A stretch of DNA of 64,000 bases, taken from assembly GCF_024204685.1 (NCBI RefSeq), contig NZ_CP100350.1:1302001-1366000 (forward strand), in the 5' to 3' direction. Under the pieces are notes generated by a model. That model saw only the letters and a list, made by a program, of their open reading frames with translations. It ran no database searches and was not told the origin of the DNA. The translations under genes and the position numbers were made by a program. Positions 1-9,188 of the stretch are shown one piece after another (position 1 is the stretch's first letter; each line of letters begins with the position of its first letter). This DNA is from Gilvimarinus sp. DA14. Lineage in GTDB: Bacteria > Pseudomonadota > Gammaproteobacteria > Pseudomonadales > Cellvibrionaceae.

Positions 1-1497
1 GACCCGCAAGTAGCCGAGCGAGCCTATATGATTTCTCGCTACGTCGGGGACCAGCAAGCTGCTCTCAGCGCCGCCACCCTGTGGGCCGAGGCCGACCCCG
101 ATAACGAAGAGGCTCAAGCCGCCGCCATTTTGGCATTGATTGAGGCTGACCGCTTGCTGGAGGCCTTTAGTGCGACCCAAAAGGCCCACACCCGCGACAA
201 TGGTGCACTGCTGCAAAGCATCGCCGCCAACGGCCAGGAAATCACCGATACTCAGCGTGAGGTACTGCTGGAGCAATACCAGCAACAACGCTTAAAAGAA
301 CCGCAAAATGTCCCGCTACTGATTGGTACCGGTCTGTTACTGCAACAACAGGGGCGCGGCATAGAAGCCCTGCAGCTGGCAGAGCGTGCCATGCAGTTAG
401 AGCCAGACAACACCCATGCACTCGTGCTTAACTCCGGACTGCTGCACGAGCTGGGGCGCACCGATGAAGCGATCGCCCTGGTAGAAACCCAACTGGAGCA
501 AGACCCGGACAACAATCGCGCGCGCCTGCAATACGCCAGACTACTCACTTTTAGCGATTTGAATGCGGCGCAACAACAGTTTCAAATTCTCGCCGATGCC
601 AGTCCCGGCGACCCGCAGTTGCAGCGCGCACTGGCGCTGATTGCCGAGGAGCGCGGCGACGTCGACACCGCCGAAACTGCCTATTACGCCCTGCTAGAGA
701 TGAACCAAAGCACTGGCGAAGCGCATTTTTTTCTCGGCAAACTGGCCGAGCAACGCGGCGAGCTGGACGAAGCCCTGCGCCATTACCAAGAGGTAGAACC
801 CGGGGAAAACTTCTACAGCGCGACGGCCCGTGTGTTTGCGATTTACCTGCAGCAAAACCAACCCGCCAGCGCCGACAATTATTATCGGCAACTGCTGGGC
901 TTTATGCAGGAAGGGCCCGAAACGGACCACAGCACCGAATTGACTTTAATTTACAACCAACAGCTGTTGGCGGCCGGTAAGCACGAGCGCGCCCTGCAGC
1001 TGTTAAATGAATCACTTGAGAGCAATCCCGAAGACCAGACGCTATTGTACTCGCGCGCAATGGTGCACGATGGCCTCGGCAACCTGGCCCAGGCGGAACA
1101 GGACTTACGCAGTATTATCGAGTATGACCCAGACAATGCCGCCGCCCTCAACGCCCTGGGTTACATACTCACGGAAAACACCGAGCGCTACGCCGAGGCC
1201 TACGACTATATAAAGCACGCCCTCGAGCTGCAGCCCAATGACCCGGCCACGATCGACAGCATGGGCTGGGTGCAGTATCGTCTGGGCAATCTGGAAATTG
1301 CCCTGCGCTATCTAGAGCGCGCCATGAGCGCTTACCCAGACCACGAAATTGCCGCCCACCTGGGCGAGGTTTTATGGGTCTCCGGCCAGCAGGACGAAGC
1401 TCGCAGCGTATGGCGCCAGGGGCTGGAAATTGACCCGGATAGTGAATACATACACAGCACCATCAAGCGGCTGGGCATAGAGCCGGATTCCCTGTAA
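1..1497 (+). CDS. TPR-repeat protein, LbcA-like (5' end outside window)
   Basis: The reading frame is open to the left edge of the window, so the N-terminus, including any signal peptide or lipobox, is missing. The visible ~499 residues are almost entirely tetratricopeptide repeats, for example the A-L-x-L-A-x-x-A-x-x-L-x-P-D-N units in the first half and again near the C-terminus. Gene order gives the best identity: in Pseudomonas the TPR lipoprotein LbcA, which binds the periplasmic protease CtpA, lies immediately upstream of lolB-ispE-tRNA-Gln-prs-rplY-pth, and the same order is seen here. The stop codon overlaps the lolB start by one base (TAATG), which points to translational coupling. 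The TPR fold is certain from sequence; the LbcA role is inferred from synteny. Confidence 0.85.
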   Translation, partial: DPQVAERAYMISRYVGDQQAALSAATLWAEADPDNEEAQAAAILALIEADRLLEAFSATQKAHTRDNGALLQSIAANGQEITDTQREVLLEQYQQQRLKEPQNVPLLIGTGLLLQQQGRGIEALQLAERAMQLEPDNTHALVLNSGLLHELGRTDEAIALVETQLEQDPDNNRARLQYARLLTFSDLNAAQQQFQILADASPGDPQLQRALALIAEERGDVDTAETAYYALLEMNQSTGEAHFFLGKLAEQRGELDEALRHYQEVEPGENFYSATARVFAIYLQQNQPASADNYYRQLLGFMQEGPETDHSTELTLIYNQQLLAAGKHERALQLLNESLESNPEDQTLLYSRAMVHDGLGNLAQAEQDLRSIIEYDPDNAAALNALGYILTENTERYAEAYDYIKHALELQPNDPATIDSMGWVQYRLGNLEIALRYLERAMSAYPDHEIAAHLGEVLWVSGQQDEARSVWRQGLEIDPDSEYIHSTIKRLGIEPDSL

Positions 1498-2132
1498 TGC
1501 TGCGTACTCGTTTGCAACACGCCGGGCGCTTCCTGGGCTGGTTGAGTGTAGCCTTGCTGCTGAGCCACTGCGCCCAACTGCCGGAACAATCCCCGGATTC
1601 TCTCAACCTGTCGGCCAACCAGCAGGCGCTGCGCGCGTTGGAAAAATGGCAACTACAGGGCAAGCTGGGTGTACGCCTGCCGGATGATAACGGCTCGGCG
1701 CGGCTCAGCTGGCAGCAGCACAATGACTCTTTCTTTATTAGCCTATCCGGCCCCCTGGGTCAGGGCCGGGTCGAGATAAACGGCGAGCCCGGCCGTGTCG
1801 TACTGCGCGATGGCGAGCACGCCCCCATCAGCGCCGAGTCGCCCGAGGCATTGATTTTCCAGGCCACCGGCTGGGACTTACCGGTCAGCGCCCTGCGCTA
1901 CTGGGTACTGGGCCTACCCGTGGCCGATACCGAGGTAACGCAGCTAAGCTATCGCGACGACCAGCTGCCGGAGCGCTTCAGCCAGCTGGGCTGGCAACTG
2001 CACTTTAAACGCTATTATCAGCAGCAGGGTTTGTGGCTGCCCAGCCTGCTCAGCGCCACCACGCAAACACCCGGTGGCGAAAATATTCGCCTTACCGTTG
2101 CGATTAATCAGTGGGAATTACAGCGTGACTGA
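1497..2132 (+). CDS. lolB: Outer-membrane lipoprotein insertase LolB
   Basis: LolB accepts lipoproteins from the periplasmic chaperone LolA and inserts them into the outer membrane. The 211-residue product starts with a basic N-region and a hydrophobic stretch that ends in a lipobox, L-S-H-C, with Cys25 the predicted lipidated residue, so LolB is itself a lipoprotein. The following sequence has the LolB pattern W-x-L-x-G-K-L-G-V-R, and the central part has the usual run from R-L-S-W through G-P-L-G-Q-G to G-L-P-V. Length matches the family (about 200 residues). The start overlaps the upstream TPR gene stop by one base, and the stop overlaps the ispE start region, so all three genes are probably one transcript. 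Confidence 0.95.
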   Translation: MLRTRLQHAGRFLGWLSVALLLSHCAQLPEQSPDSLNLSANQQALRALEKWQLQGKLGVRLPDDNGSARLSWQQHNDSFFISLSGPLGQGRVEINGEPGRVVLRDGEHAPISAESPEALIFQATGWDLPVSALRYWVLGLPVADTEVTQLSYRDDQLPERFSQLGWQLHFKRYYQQQGLWLPSLLSATTQTPGGENIRLTVAINQWELQRD

Positions 2133-2970
2133 ACTGACGCTGCTGGCGCCCGCCAAGCTCAACCTGTTTTTGCACATTACCGGGCGCCGACCCGATGGCT
2201 ATCACCAACTGCAAACTCTGTTTCAACTGCTCGATTATGGCGACACCCTGTCTTTTAATCTGCGACAAGACGCTAGCCTGCGGCTGACCCCAGAGCTTCC
2301 CGGCGTCTGTTTTGAAGAAAACCTGATTATTCGCGCCGCACGGGCCTTGCAAAAGATAGCGCCCGGCCCGCTGCCTGGGGTTGATATTCATCTGCATAAA
2401 CGCCTGCCTATGGGTGGCGGCATTGGTGGCGGCAGCAGCAATGCCGCCACCACCCTGGTGGCGCTTAATAAACTCTGGCAACTGGGGCTTTCACGGGCAG
2501 AACTTTTAACCATCGGCGCCGGGCTCGGCGCCGATGTACCGGTATTTATTAACGGCCGCACCGCCTGGGCTGAAGGCATTGGCGAGCAGCTATCGCCCAT
2601 AAAAACACCAGATTGCTGGTATCTTGTTCTTACCCCCCAATGTCATGTCAGTACCGCTGAAATTTTTTGCCATAAAGATTTGACAAGAGACACACGCCCC
2701 ATTAAAGTAGCGGCCTTCTCGCAGGGGGGCAGTCAAAACGACTGCGAAGCACTGGTTAGAAAGCTTTACCCTGAAGTGGATAACGCACTGATTTGGTTGA
2801 AAAAATTTTCACCATCTGCGAGAATGACAGGCACTGGAGCTTGCGTATTTGCAGCCTTCGAGAGCGAGCCTGAAGCCAATCAAGTATTGGCCCAGGCACC
2901 GGAAAATTTACCCGGTTTTGTCGCCCAAGGCATTGTCAAATCGCCATTGTATGATCTGGTCTCTGACTAA
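2125..2970 (+). CDS. ispE: 4-diphosphocytidyl-2-C-methyl-D-erythritol kinase IspE
   Basis: This GHMP-family kinase phosphorylates CDP-methylerythritol in the non-mevalonate (MEP) isoprenoid pathway in the cytoplasm. I place the start at a GTG overlapping the end of lolB, giving 281 residues, because the canonical N-terminus [13 protein letters not shown] begins just after it and a GGGA lies about 8 bases upstream; an in-frame ATG at 2074 would add 17 unsupported residues. The GHMP ATP-binding loop [14 protein letters not shown] is at residues 95-108; the family usually has Asp where this has Asn, a small deviation. A downstream L-G-A-D-V-P segment carries the expected catalytic Asp. tRNA-Gln follows 7 bases after the stop. 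Confidence 0.95.
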   Translation: MTELTLLAPAKLNLFLHITGRRPDGYHQLQTLFQLLDYGDTLSFNLRQDASLRLTPELPGVCFEENLIIRAARALQKIAPGPLPGVDIHLHKRLPMGGGIGGGSSNAATTLVALNKLWQLGLSRAELLTIGAGLGADVPVFINGRTAWAEGIGEQLSPIKTPDCWYLVLTPQCHVSTAEIFCHKDLTRDTRPIKVAAFSQGGSQNDCEALVRKLYPEVDNALIWLKKFSPSARMTGTGACVFAAFESEPEANQVLAQAPENLPGFVAQGIVKSPLYDLVSD

Positions 2971-2977
2971 GCACCAC

Positions 2978-3052
2978 TGGGGTGTAGCCAAGCGGTAAGG
3001 CAGCGGGTTTTGATCCCGTCATGCGAAGGTTCGAATCCTTCCACCCCAGCCA
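2978..3052 (+). tRNA. tRNA-Gln (anticodon UUG)
   Basis: The segment folds as a complete tRNA. The 5' arm TGGGGTG pairs with CACCCCA, followed by discriminator G and an encoded CCA. The D arm is GCC...GGC, the anticodon stem is GCGGG/CCCGT with loop TTTTGAT (anticodon TTG, reading CAA), and the T arm is GAAGG-TTCGAAT-CCTTC. A tRNA-Gln between ispE and prs is conserved in Pseudomonas-like genomes. With only 7 bases after the ispE stop it is probably processed from the same transcript. Confidence 0.97.
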
Positions 3053-3157
3053 TATTTTCCTCGGTACCCGTTGCGGCGCAACTCTAGCGCCCCTGCTAGA
3101 GCTTGAAGACACCATCCCCTGACTTCACTCTGGCCCTGATGCCGGGATTAAAAATAC

Positions 3158-3188
3158 AGCACTGCGCCCGGCGCAGTGCTTTTGTTTT
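3158..3188 (+). terminator. Rho-independent terminator after tRNA-Gln
   Basis: A perfect 10-bp stem (AGCACTGCGC / GCGCAGTGCT) with a CCG loop is followed by TTTGTTTT. It lies between tRNA-Gln and prs, so the lolB-ispE-tRNA transcript probably ends here and prs has its own promoter in the roughly 55 bases after it. Confidence 0.85.
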
Positions 3189-3242
3189 ATCTGCACTATG
3201 CTGATAAACCGAACCACACTGTAGACAAAAAGGGTACCTGAC

Positions 3243-4184
3243 GTGACGGACTTAATGGTCTTTACCGGCAATGCCAACCCCGATCTTGCAAAAAAGATTG
3301 TCGATCAACTGGGGATGACTTTAGGTGATGTTTCCGTTTCTCAGTTCAGCGATGGCGAAGTAGCCATTGAGTTGAACGTAAACGTCCGTGGACGGGACGT
3401 TTTTGTGGTGCAGCCCACCTGTGCGCCCACCAACGACAATCTGATTGAATTGATTGTTATGGTCGATGCCCTGCGCCGAGCATCGGCTGGGCGTATTACT
3501 GCCGTGGTGCCCTACTTCGGCTACGCTCGCCAGGATCGCCGCGTGCGCTCCGCCCGGGTACCCATTACCGCCAAGGTGGTGGCCGACATGATGGTGGGAG
3601 CCGGTATCGACCGCTTGCTTACGGTCGACCTGCACGCCGAGCAGATTCAGGGCTTTTTCGATGTGCCCGTCGATAACGTATACGGCTCGCCGGTACTGTT
3701 GGAAGACATCGAAAAACAAAAATTTGAAGATCTGGTGGTGGTATCGCCAGACATTGGCGGTGTGGTTCGCGCCCGCGCCGTGGCCAAGCAACTGGGTGTG
3801 GATTTGGCGATTATCGATAAACGCCGCCCCAGCGCTAATGTGGCCGAAATTATGAACATTATTGGTGAGATTGAGGGCCGCACCTGCTTGCTGGTAGACG
3901 ACATGGTCGATACCGCTGGCACCTTGTGCAACGCCGCCTCCGCGCTGAAAAAGCAAGGCGCCAAACGAGTGGTGGCCTACGCCACTCACCCGGTTTTATC
4001 TGGCAAGGCGGTAGATAACCTCAACAACTCGGAGCTGGATGAACTGGTCGTCACCGATTCTATTCCGCTGCGCCCAGAAGTAGCCGCCTGCGGCCGAGTA
4101 CGAGTACTGACCCTGTCAAGAATGCTGGCTGAAGCGGTACGCCGCTTGAGCAACGAAGAATCTCTGAGTGCGATGTTCCGCTAA
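3243..4184 (+). CDS. prs: Ribose-phosphate pyrophosphokinase (PRPP synthetase)
   Basis: The enzyme transfers pyrophosphate from ATP to ribose 5-phosphate to give PRPP, the precursor of nucleotides, histidine and tryptophan. The 313-residue product has the standard bacterial start ([12 protein letters not shown]) and the class I active-site regions: the ATP-binding [10 protein letters not shown] loop, the flexible segment [13 protein letters not shown], and the PRPP motif [13 protein letters not shown]. The start is GTG, preceded by AAAAAGGG about 9 bases upstream. It is flanked by tRNA-Gln and rplY as in related genomes. Confidence 0.97.
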   Translation: MTDLMVFTGNANPDLAKKIVDQLGMTLGDVSVSQFSDGEVAIELNVNVRGRDVFVVQPTCAPTNDNLIELIVMVDALRRASAGRITAVVPYFGYARQDRRVRSARVPITAKVVADMMVGAGIDRLLTVDLHAEQIQGFFDVPVDNVYGSPVLLEDIEKQKFEDLVVVSPDIGGVVRARAVAKQLGVDLAIIDKRRPSANVAEIMNIIGEIEGRTCLLVDDMVDTAGTLCNAASALKKQGAKRVVAYATHPVLSGKAVDNLNNSELDELVVTDSIPLRPEVAACGRVRVLTLSRMLAEAVRRLSNEESLSAMFR

Positions 4185-4305
4185 CAGATAACTGTAACCG
4201 GAAGCTCAGATAACCGCTGCGGCGTAATCGCTACAAAGCAGCATGACACAACCCCATGCAGTGTTCTGGTCGCGGACCTGTATGGACTAAACGAGGATAT
4301 TCACA

Positions 4306-4944
4306 ATGAGTGAAGATTTTGTATTGAATGCTACAAGCCGTGAGGATGCGGGGAAAGGTGCGAGCCGCCGCCTGCGTCGTCTGGACGGTCAAGTTCCCGC
4401 TATCGTGTACGGCGGCAAGAAAAAGCCTGCCAACATCAGCGTTAGCCACAAAGACCTGACCAAACAACTGGAAAACGAAGCTTTTTTCTCGCACATCATC
4501 TCACTGGTGATTGACGATAAAGCCGAAGACGTAATCCTGAAAGATCTGCAACGCCACCCGGCCAAGCCACAGATCGTGCACGCCGACTTTATGCGCGTTT
4601 CTAAGACCAAGAAGCTGAACACCAGCGTACCGCTGCACTTCTTGAACGAAGACACCAGCAAAGGCGTTAAGATGCAAGGCGGTAATATTGTTCACAATAT
4701 GGTACAGCTGGAAATTAGCTGTCTGCCTGCCGATCTGCCCGAGTTCATCGAAGTTGATCTGAAAGACGTTGAAGTGGGTCAAGTGGTTCACATCTCCGAC
4801 ATTCAGCTGCCTAAAGGTGTTACCTCGGTAGCCCTGTCTCACGGTGAAGATCACGACCTGCCGGTTGTGGCCATCAACAAGCCGAAAGGCGGCACCGATG
4901 ACGACGAAGCCGAAGGCGAAGACGCTGAAGGCGATAGCGAGTAA
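4306..4944 (+). CDS. rplY: 50S ribosomal protein L25 (Ctc form with C-terminal extension)
   Basis: L25 binds 5S rRNA in the central protuberance of the large subunit. At 212 residues this is the long Ctc/TL5 form: an N-terminal L25 beta-barrel (about residues 1-95, with the R-E-D-A-G-K-G-A-S-R-R-L-R-R start and V-P-A-I-V-Y-G-G-K), a C-terminal TL5 domain, and a short acidic tail rich in Asp and Glu. A GAGGA ribosome binding site precedes the ATG. It lies 121 bases after prs and 22 bases before pth; the short gap suggests co-transcription with pth. Confidence 0.97.
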   Translation: MSEDFVLNATSREDAGKGASRRLRRLDGQVPAIVYGGKKKPANISVSHKDLTKQLENEAFFSHIISLVIDDKAEDVILKDLQRHPAKPQIVHADFMRVSKTKKLNTSVPLHFLNEDTSKGVKMQGGNIVHNMVQLEISCLPADLPEFIEVDLKDVEVGQVVHISDIQLPKGVTSVALSHGEDHDLPVVAINKPKGGTDDDEAEGEDAEGDSE

Positions 4945-4966
4945 TCGTTACTAGGCGCCGAGCTTT

Positions 4967-5548
4967 ATGGATACAGCGGTTCAGTTGATCGTCGGCCTGG
5001 GCAACCCGGGCAGCGAATACGACCGAACCCGTCATAACGCCGGCGCCGATCTGGTGTCTGAACTGGCTCGCCAGGCAGGCACCAGCCTCTCCCCCGAGAA
5101 AAAATTCTTCGGTAACACCGCCCGCATTAACCTCGGCTCGCGCCAGGTGCACTTGCTAATTCCCACCACTTTTATGAACCGCAGCGGCCAGGCCATTGGC
5201 GCCCTCGCGCAGTTTTATAAAATTGAACCCGAGGCCATTTTAGTCGCCCACGACGAGCTGGATTTAAACCCGGGCGTAGTGCGGTTAAAAATCGGCGGCG
5301 GTCACGGCGGCCATAACGGTTTGCGCGATACCATCAGCGCTTTAGGCAACAACAAAAACTTTGCCCGTATTCGTATTGGCATTGGTCACCCGGGCCACGC
5401 CTCAAAAGTGACCGGCCACGTATTAAAGCGTGCTGGCAGCGCCGAGCAGCAGTTGATTGACGAATCCATTGATAGAGCAATCGATGCTTTGCCGCTGGCT
5501 GTAAACGGCGAGTGGAATAAGGCGATGCATAAACTGCATACGCAATAG
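4967..5548 (+). CDS. pth: Peptidyl-tRNA hydrolase
   Basis: Pth releases tRNA from prematurely dropped peptidyl-tRNAs in the cytoplasm. The 193-residue protein has the family start (L-I-V-G-L-G-N-P-G) with Y18 and the catalytic histidine H23 in R-H-N-A-G. It then has F-M-N-R-S-G and H-D-E-L-D, and the [12 protein letters not shown] segment. Length and motifs are ordinary. In many gammaproteobacteria ychF follows immediately; here it is replaced by a secreted cyclophilin gene. Confidence 0.97.
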   Translation: MDTAVQLIVGLGNPGSEYDRTRHNAGADLVSELARQAGTSLSPEKKFFGNTARINLGSRQVHLLIPTTFMNRSGQAIGALAQFYKIEPEAILVAHDELDLNPGVVRLKIGGGHGGHNGLRDTISALGNNKNFARIRIGIGHPGHASKVTGHVLKRAGSAEQQLIDESIDRAIDALPLAVNGEWNKAMHKLHTQ

Positions 5549-5646
5549 ACGTCTGAGGTCTGACGAAACCCTACATTTTCTAACAATTCCCGCGTACGCT
5601 TTTTGCTAACCTTTTGCGCCAATAATCACAACGCAAGAGAGACACT

Positions 5647-6459
5647 ATGCACTACTCCCGCAAACTCCTGACCGGAATGGCCTTAGCACTGCTGGCAGGG
5701 GCACCAGCTCACGCGACCACGGTTCAATTTCAAACCGTAATGGGCGATTTTGAAGTCAACCTGTTTGATAAAACCACCCCCGAGACCGTAGCCAACTTTT
5801 TAGAGTACGTTGAGGCGGGAGATTATCAGGATACGTTCTTTCATCGCTCGGTACCTGGGTTTGTCGTTCAAGGCGGCGGCTTCCGTTTTGATTTAGAAGC
5901 AGACCAAGCAAGTGAAATCCCGGCTAATGAAGCAGTAGTTAACGAGCCGGTTTATTCCAATCAACGCGGCACTATTGCCATGGCCAAACTGGCCAATAAC
6001 CCCAACAGCGCCACTAACCAATGGTTTATCAACCTAGCGGATAACAGCAGCAACCTGGACTCTCAAAACCAAGGATTCACCGTATTTGGGCAAGTCACAG
6101 GTAATGGCATGGCAATTATCGATGCCATTGCAGATCTTAAATTTGGCAATTTTTCCGGCGAAGACTTCTTAGGTGACTTTCCCTTCGATAATATGCCTGT
6201 GCGTGATTACAGCCAGGATGACTACGACAACACACTACCTGTGACAGAAGAGCACATTGTGTTGATCCAGAATATCGTCGTGCTGGATGCCAGCGAGGAT
6301 ACCGCCGACGACCTTAATCCAAAACTCAGCACAAAAGATGACAACAGTGGTGGAGACGGCGGCAGTGGCGATAGCGGCGGTGGTGGCAGCACTGGACTGC
6401 TGGGCTTGCTGGCATTGGCCGGCTTGGGAGTGCGTAAACTTTTTAAAGCCCGCGCATAA
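5647..6459 (+). CDS. Secreted cyclophilin-type peptidyl-prolyl isomerase with GlyGly-CTERM-like tail
   Basis: The product is predicted to catalyse prolyl cis/trans isomerisation outside the cytoplasm. Residues 1-23 are a typical signal peptide ending A-H-A. The cyclophilin core (about residues 25-215) contains F-F-H-R-S-V-P-G-F-V-V-Q-G-G-G-F, then A-M-A-K, N-Q-W-F-I-N and F-T-V-F-G-Q-V. A Ser/Gly/Asp linker then leads to the last ~30 residues: a Gly-rich patch, a Leu/Ala hydrophobic helix and a basic end (R-K-L-F-K-A-R-A). That three-part layout matches GlyGly-CTERM sorting tags, which are cut by rhombosortase in bacteria with type II secretion. A GAGAG site precedes the ATG. The 3' end overlaps the convergent DUF6164-like gene by 17 bases. 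The enzyme fold is certain; the sorting role is inferred. Confidence 0.9.
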   Translation: MHYSRKLLTGMALALLAGAPAHATTVQFQTVMGDFEVNLFDKTTPETVANFLEYVEAGDYQDTFFHRSVPGFVVQGGGFRFDLEADQASEIPANEAVVNEPVYSNQRGTIAMAKLANNPNSATNQWFINLADNSSNLDSQNQGFTVFGQVTGNGMAIIDAIADLKFGNFSGEDFLGDFPFDNMPVRDYSQDDYDNTLPVTEEHIVLIQNIVVLDASEDTADDLNPKLSTKDDNSGGDGGSGDSGGGGSTGLLGLLALAGLGVRKLFKARA

Positions 6460-6805
6460 AAGGCAGCAACGAAATCGCCAATATGGCGGCTACGGCCGCC
6501 AGAGCGAGTATCACCTTTACCGGATGTCGCCACAGCTGCCCGGCAAAACTGGGAGCTTCACCGCGGGCGTGTAATGCGCGGTGTTGCTCCTGGGCCTCTT
6601 GCCTAAATTGCGCCTGATACTCCTCTAATACACGTTTGGCGCGCTCAGTATCAGCGCTATTGCGCACCCATAAACCATCCACACCCAGGCGCCAAAAGCC
6701 AGAGTCGGTTTGATAGCATTCAATATCCTCGGCTTCGAGGCGATCGATCAGGCCCGCCACTTCGTCAAAACTGGCACCGCTGGTGCGCATTAGCAAATGG
6801 CTCAA
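6443..6805 (-). CDS. DUF6164-like small membrane protein
   Basis: A 120-residue protein with a soluble N-terminal region of about 60 residues (start M-S-H-L-L-M-R-T, then a V-A-G-L-I-D-R-L-E-A-E-D-I-E-C-Y-Q-T pattern and W-R-L-G-V-D-G-L-W-V-R) followed by a helical segment and one C-terminal membrane helix (about residues 97-117). The layout resembles the DUF6164/DUF2007-type family, whose function is unknown. Its start overlaps the stop of the upstream acyl-CoA thioesterase gene by 4 bases (ATGA), so the two are translationally coupled. Its 3' end overlaps the convergent cyclophilin gene. I do not assign a function. Confidence 0.8.
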   Translation of the reverse strand: MSHLLMRTSGASFDEVAGLIDRLEAEDIECYQTDSGFWRLGVDGLWVRNSADTERAKRVLEEYQAQFRQEAQEQHRALHARGEAPSFAGQLWRHPVKVILALAAVAAILAISLLPFMRGL

Positions 6806-7242
6806 GCCAAGGCCTCCAGGGATTTAATCTCTTCGTGCAGTTCGGGCGCCAGTAGCGCTTTTTGTTTGGAGTGCTTATCCAGCAATACCACCCGCGCAAC
6901 CCCTGTTGTCACCACTTTATTTTGCACAGCGCTGAATATTTCATACTCTTGTGCAAAGCCAAATTCCTGCATTTCGGTAATGGTACAACCTACCGTTAAG
7001 GTGTCCGGGTAACGCACCGGGCGTAAGTACCGGCAACTGCTTTCAGCCAGCACCGGCACAATTCGGCCCAGATCAAACACCCCCTTTGCGGAAATATGAC
7101 GCATGTAGGCAATGCGGGCAGACTCAAAATAGCGATAGTAAACAACATTGTTTACATGCCCAAAGGCATCCATTTCGCCCCACTGCACGTCGACATCAAT
7201 TGTTACCGGAAAATTGCGGACAAAGTCTTCTCGCTCTAGCAC
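6802..7242 (-). CDS. Acyl-CoA thioesterase, 4HBT (YbgC/FadM-like) family
   Basis: A 146-residue hotdog-fold protein expected to hydrolyse acyl-CoA thioesters in the cytoplasm. The signature is in the first third: V-Q-W-G-E-M-D-A-F-G-H-V-N-N-V-V-Y-Y-R-Y-F-E-S-A-R, where the Asp is the catalytic residue of 4HBT enzymes and the H-V-N-N turn is diagnostic. Substrate length cannot be read from the sequence. It is the first gene of a two-gene - strand unit with the DUF6164-like gene (4-base overlap) and is divergent from the antiporter gene, with about 100 bases between them. Confidence 0.92.
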   Translation of the reverse strand: MLEREDFVRNFPVTIDVDVQWGEMDAFGHVNNVVYYRYFESARIAYMRHISAKGVFDLGRIVPVLAESSCRYLRPVRYPDTLTVGCTITEMQEFGFAQEYEIFSAVQNKVVTTGVARVVLLDKHSKQKALLAPELHEEIKSLEALA

Positions 7243-7345
7243 GGTAAACCTCCGTTTTATTAACCATAGGCGGGCGGCGCCTTCGCCATTTTAGACGCTA
7301 TCGGCTATGATGAGTAGCGATTCACCCGACCCAAAAGGATAGTTT

Positions 7346-9184
7346 ATGCACGATGCTGGCCTGGATATCGCCATTATTGGTATCACCGCCCTGCTGTGCC
7401 AATGGGGTGCCTGGAAAGCGCGCCTGCCCGCCATTTTATTTCTCCTGATTGCCGGTTTGATTCTGGGGCCAGCGACCGGGGTGTTAAACCCGGACGCCCT
7501 GTTCGGCGATTTGCTTTTTCCACTGGTTTCTTTGGCGGTGGCGGTCATTTTATTTGAGGGCAGCCTGACCCTTAACTTTAAAGAGCTGGGCACTATCTCG
7601 GCGGTAGTGCGGCGCATGATCACCGTGGCTGCTCCCGTGACCTGGTTAATCGTCGCCATCTCCACGCACTTTTTGTTCGGCCTGAGCTGGGAGCTATCCA
7701 TTCTGTTCGGCGCGTTAATGGTGGTAACCGGCCCCACCGTGGTCACGCCGCTGTTGCGTACCGTGCGCCCGTCGGAGCGGGTAGCCAATATTTTGCGCTG
7801 GGAAGGTATTGTTATTGATCCCATTGGCGCGCTGCTGGTGGTCGTGGTGTACGAATTTATAGTCACCCAGAGTCAGGGCCAGGCCTTTAGCCAAAGCCTG
7901 TTTCTTTTTTTAGAGATTATTGTTGTCGGCCTCGCCATAGGCGCGGCAGCGGGCTTTGCGCTGGGTAAAGTGCTATCGCGCCGCCGCCTGCCAGAGTATC
8001 TGCAAAACTTAGCCACGTTAAGCCTGCTGTTTTTGGTTTTTACCGTGTGTAATCACCTGGCCGAAGAGTCCGGCCTTTTAGGGGTTACGGTGATGGGTAT
8101 GTGGCTTGGCAATATGCGCGGTGTGCACATTCACAATATTTTAAACTTTAAAGAAAACCTTACGATTTTATTTATTTCGGGGCTGTTTATTATTCTCGCG
8201 GCGCGCCTGCCGATGGAGCAGCTGCTGAGTATTTTCGCCCTGGCGCCGCTGTTACTGCTGCTGATTATTCAGTTTATCGCCCGGCCGGTGTCCGTCGCGC
8301 TGGCAACGCTGCGCTCCAATATTAAATTTCGCGAACGCATTTTGCTCGGCTGGATTGCTCCGCGCGGTATTGTCGCGGCGGCCGTCTCGGCGCTGTTTGC
8401 GCTGCGCTTATCCGAACAGGGCTACGCAGGCGCAGAGCTGTTAGTGCCTCTCACTTTCGCCGTTATTCTGGGCACGGTTATCTTCCAAAGTGCGACTTCG
8501 CGCCCCCTGGCCAAGCTGTTGGGGATTGTCGAGCCCGAGCCGCGCGGGGTACTGATTCTGGGGGCCAATTCGGTGGCGCGCACGGTCGGCAAAGCCTTGC
8601 AGCAACAAGATATGCCGGTTCTGCTTAGCGATTCAAACTGGGAGAATATTCGCGCCGCACGCATGGCCGGGTTTAAGACTTTCTACGGCAACCCGGTCTC
8701 TGAGTTTGCCAGCCAGAGATTGGACTTAACCGGCATTGGCAACCTACTTGCCATGTCGCCGCTGCGCGAATTAAACGTGATTGCGGGTATGCACTTTCGC
8801 AATGAGTTTGGCATTCACCGTACCTTTAATGTGCGCACCAGTGCCGATACCAATCAGTCAGAAAAGCACCAGGTTTCGAATCAGCTAAAGGGCTTGCCCC
8901 TGTTCAATCCAGATTTAACCTATGCCAAACTGGCCAGCCTGATTCACGCCGGAGCCGAAATCAAAACCACTAAGCTGACCGATGAATTTAGCTTTGATGA
9001 CCTGCGCCGCCAGGATCCAGACGCGCAACTGCTGTTCGGCATTAACGAACGCGGCAAACTCAAGCCCTACCTGGCCGATGAAAAATTTAAGCCGGGTGCG
9101 GGCTGGACTATTTTAAGCCTGGTGCGCGAGGGTAGAGGCGCACAAACCAACAACCACTCGCCCAATGCGCTGGCACAGGAATAA
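7346..9184 (+). CDS. CPA1-family cation:proton antiporter with C-terminal RCK_N domain
   Basis: A 612-residue inner-membrane transporter. The first ~390 residues are a 12-13 helix Na+/H+ exchanger domain with the CPA1 core motif (M-V-V-T-G-P-T-V-V-T-P-L-L-R followed by W-E-G-I-V-I-D-P-I-G-A), whose Asp is the expected ion-binding residue. Around residues 400-515 is an RCK/TrkA-N Rossmann domain (R-G-V-L-I-L-G-A-N-S-V-A-R-T-V), the usual nucleotide-sensing gate of such antiporters. The final ~90 residues resemble a TrkA-C-like tail. It probably exchanges Na+ or K+ for H+; which ion cannot be told from sequence. An AAAAGGA site precedes the ATG. It converges with the ATP-grasp gene, leaving 4 bases between the two coding regions. 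Confidence 0.92.
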   Translation: MHDAGLDIAIIGITALLCQWGAWKARLPAILFLLIAGLILGPATGVLNPDALFGDLLFPLVSLAVAVILFEGSLTLNFKELGTISAVVRRMITVAAPVTWLIVAISTHFLFGLSWELSILFGALMVVTGPTVVTPLLRTVRPSERVANILRWEGIVIDPIGALLVVVVYEFIVTQSQGQAFSQSLFLFLEIIVVGLAIGAAAGFALGKVLSRRRLPEYLQNLATLSLLFLVFTVCNHLAEESGLLGVTVMGMWLGNMRGVHIHNILNFKENLTILFISGLFIILAARLPMEQLLSIFALAPLLLLLIIQFIARPVSVALATLRSNIKFRERILLGWIAPRGIVAAAVSALFALRLSEQGYAGAELLVPLTFAVILGTVIFQSATSRPLAKLLGIVEPEPRGVLILGANSVARTVGKALQQQDMPVLLSDSNWENIRAARMAGFKTFYGNPVSEFASQRLDLTGIGNLLAMSPLRELNVIAGMHFRNEFGIHRTFNVRTSADTNQSEKHQVSNQLKGLPLFNPDLTYAKLASLIHAGAEIKTTKLTDEFSFDDLRRQDPDAQLLFGINERGKLKPYLADEKFKPGAGWTILSLVREGRGAQTNNHSPNALAQE

Positions 9185-9188
9185 CGGC

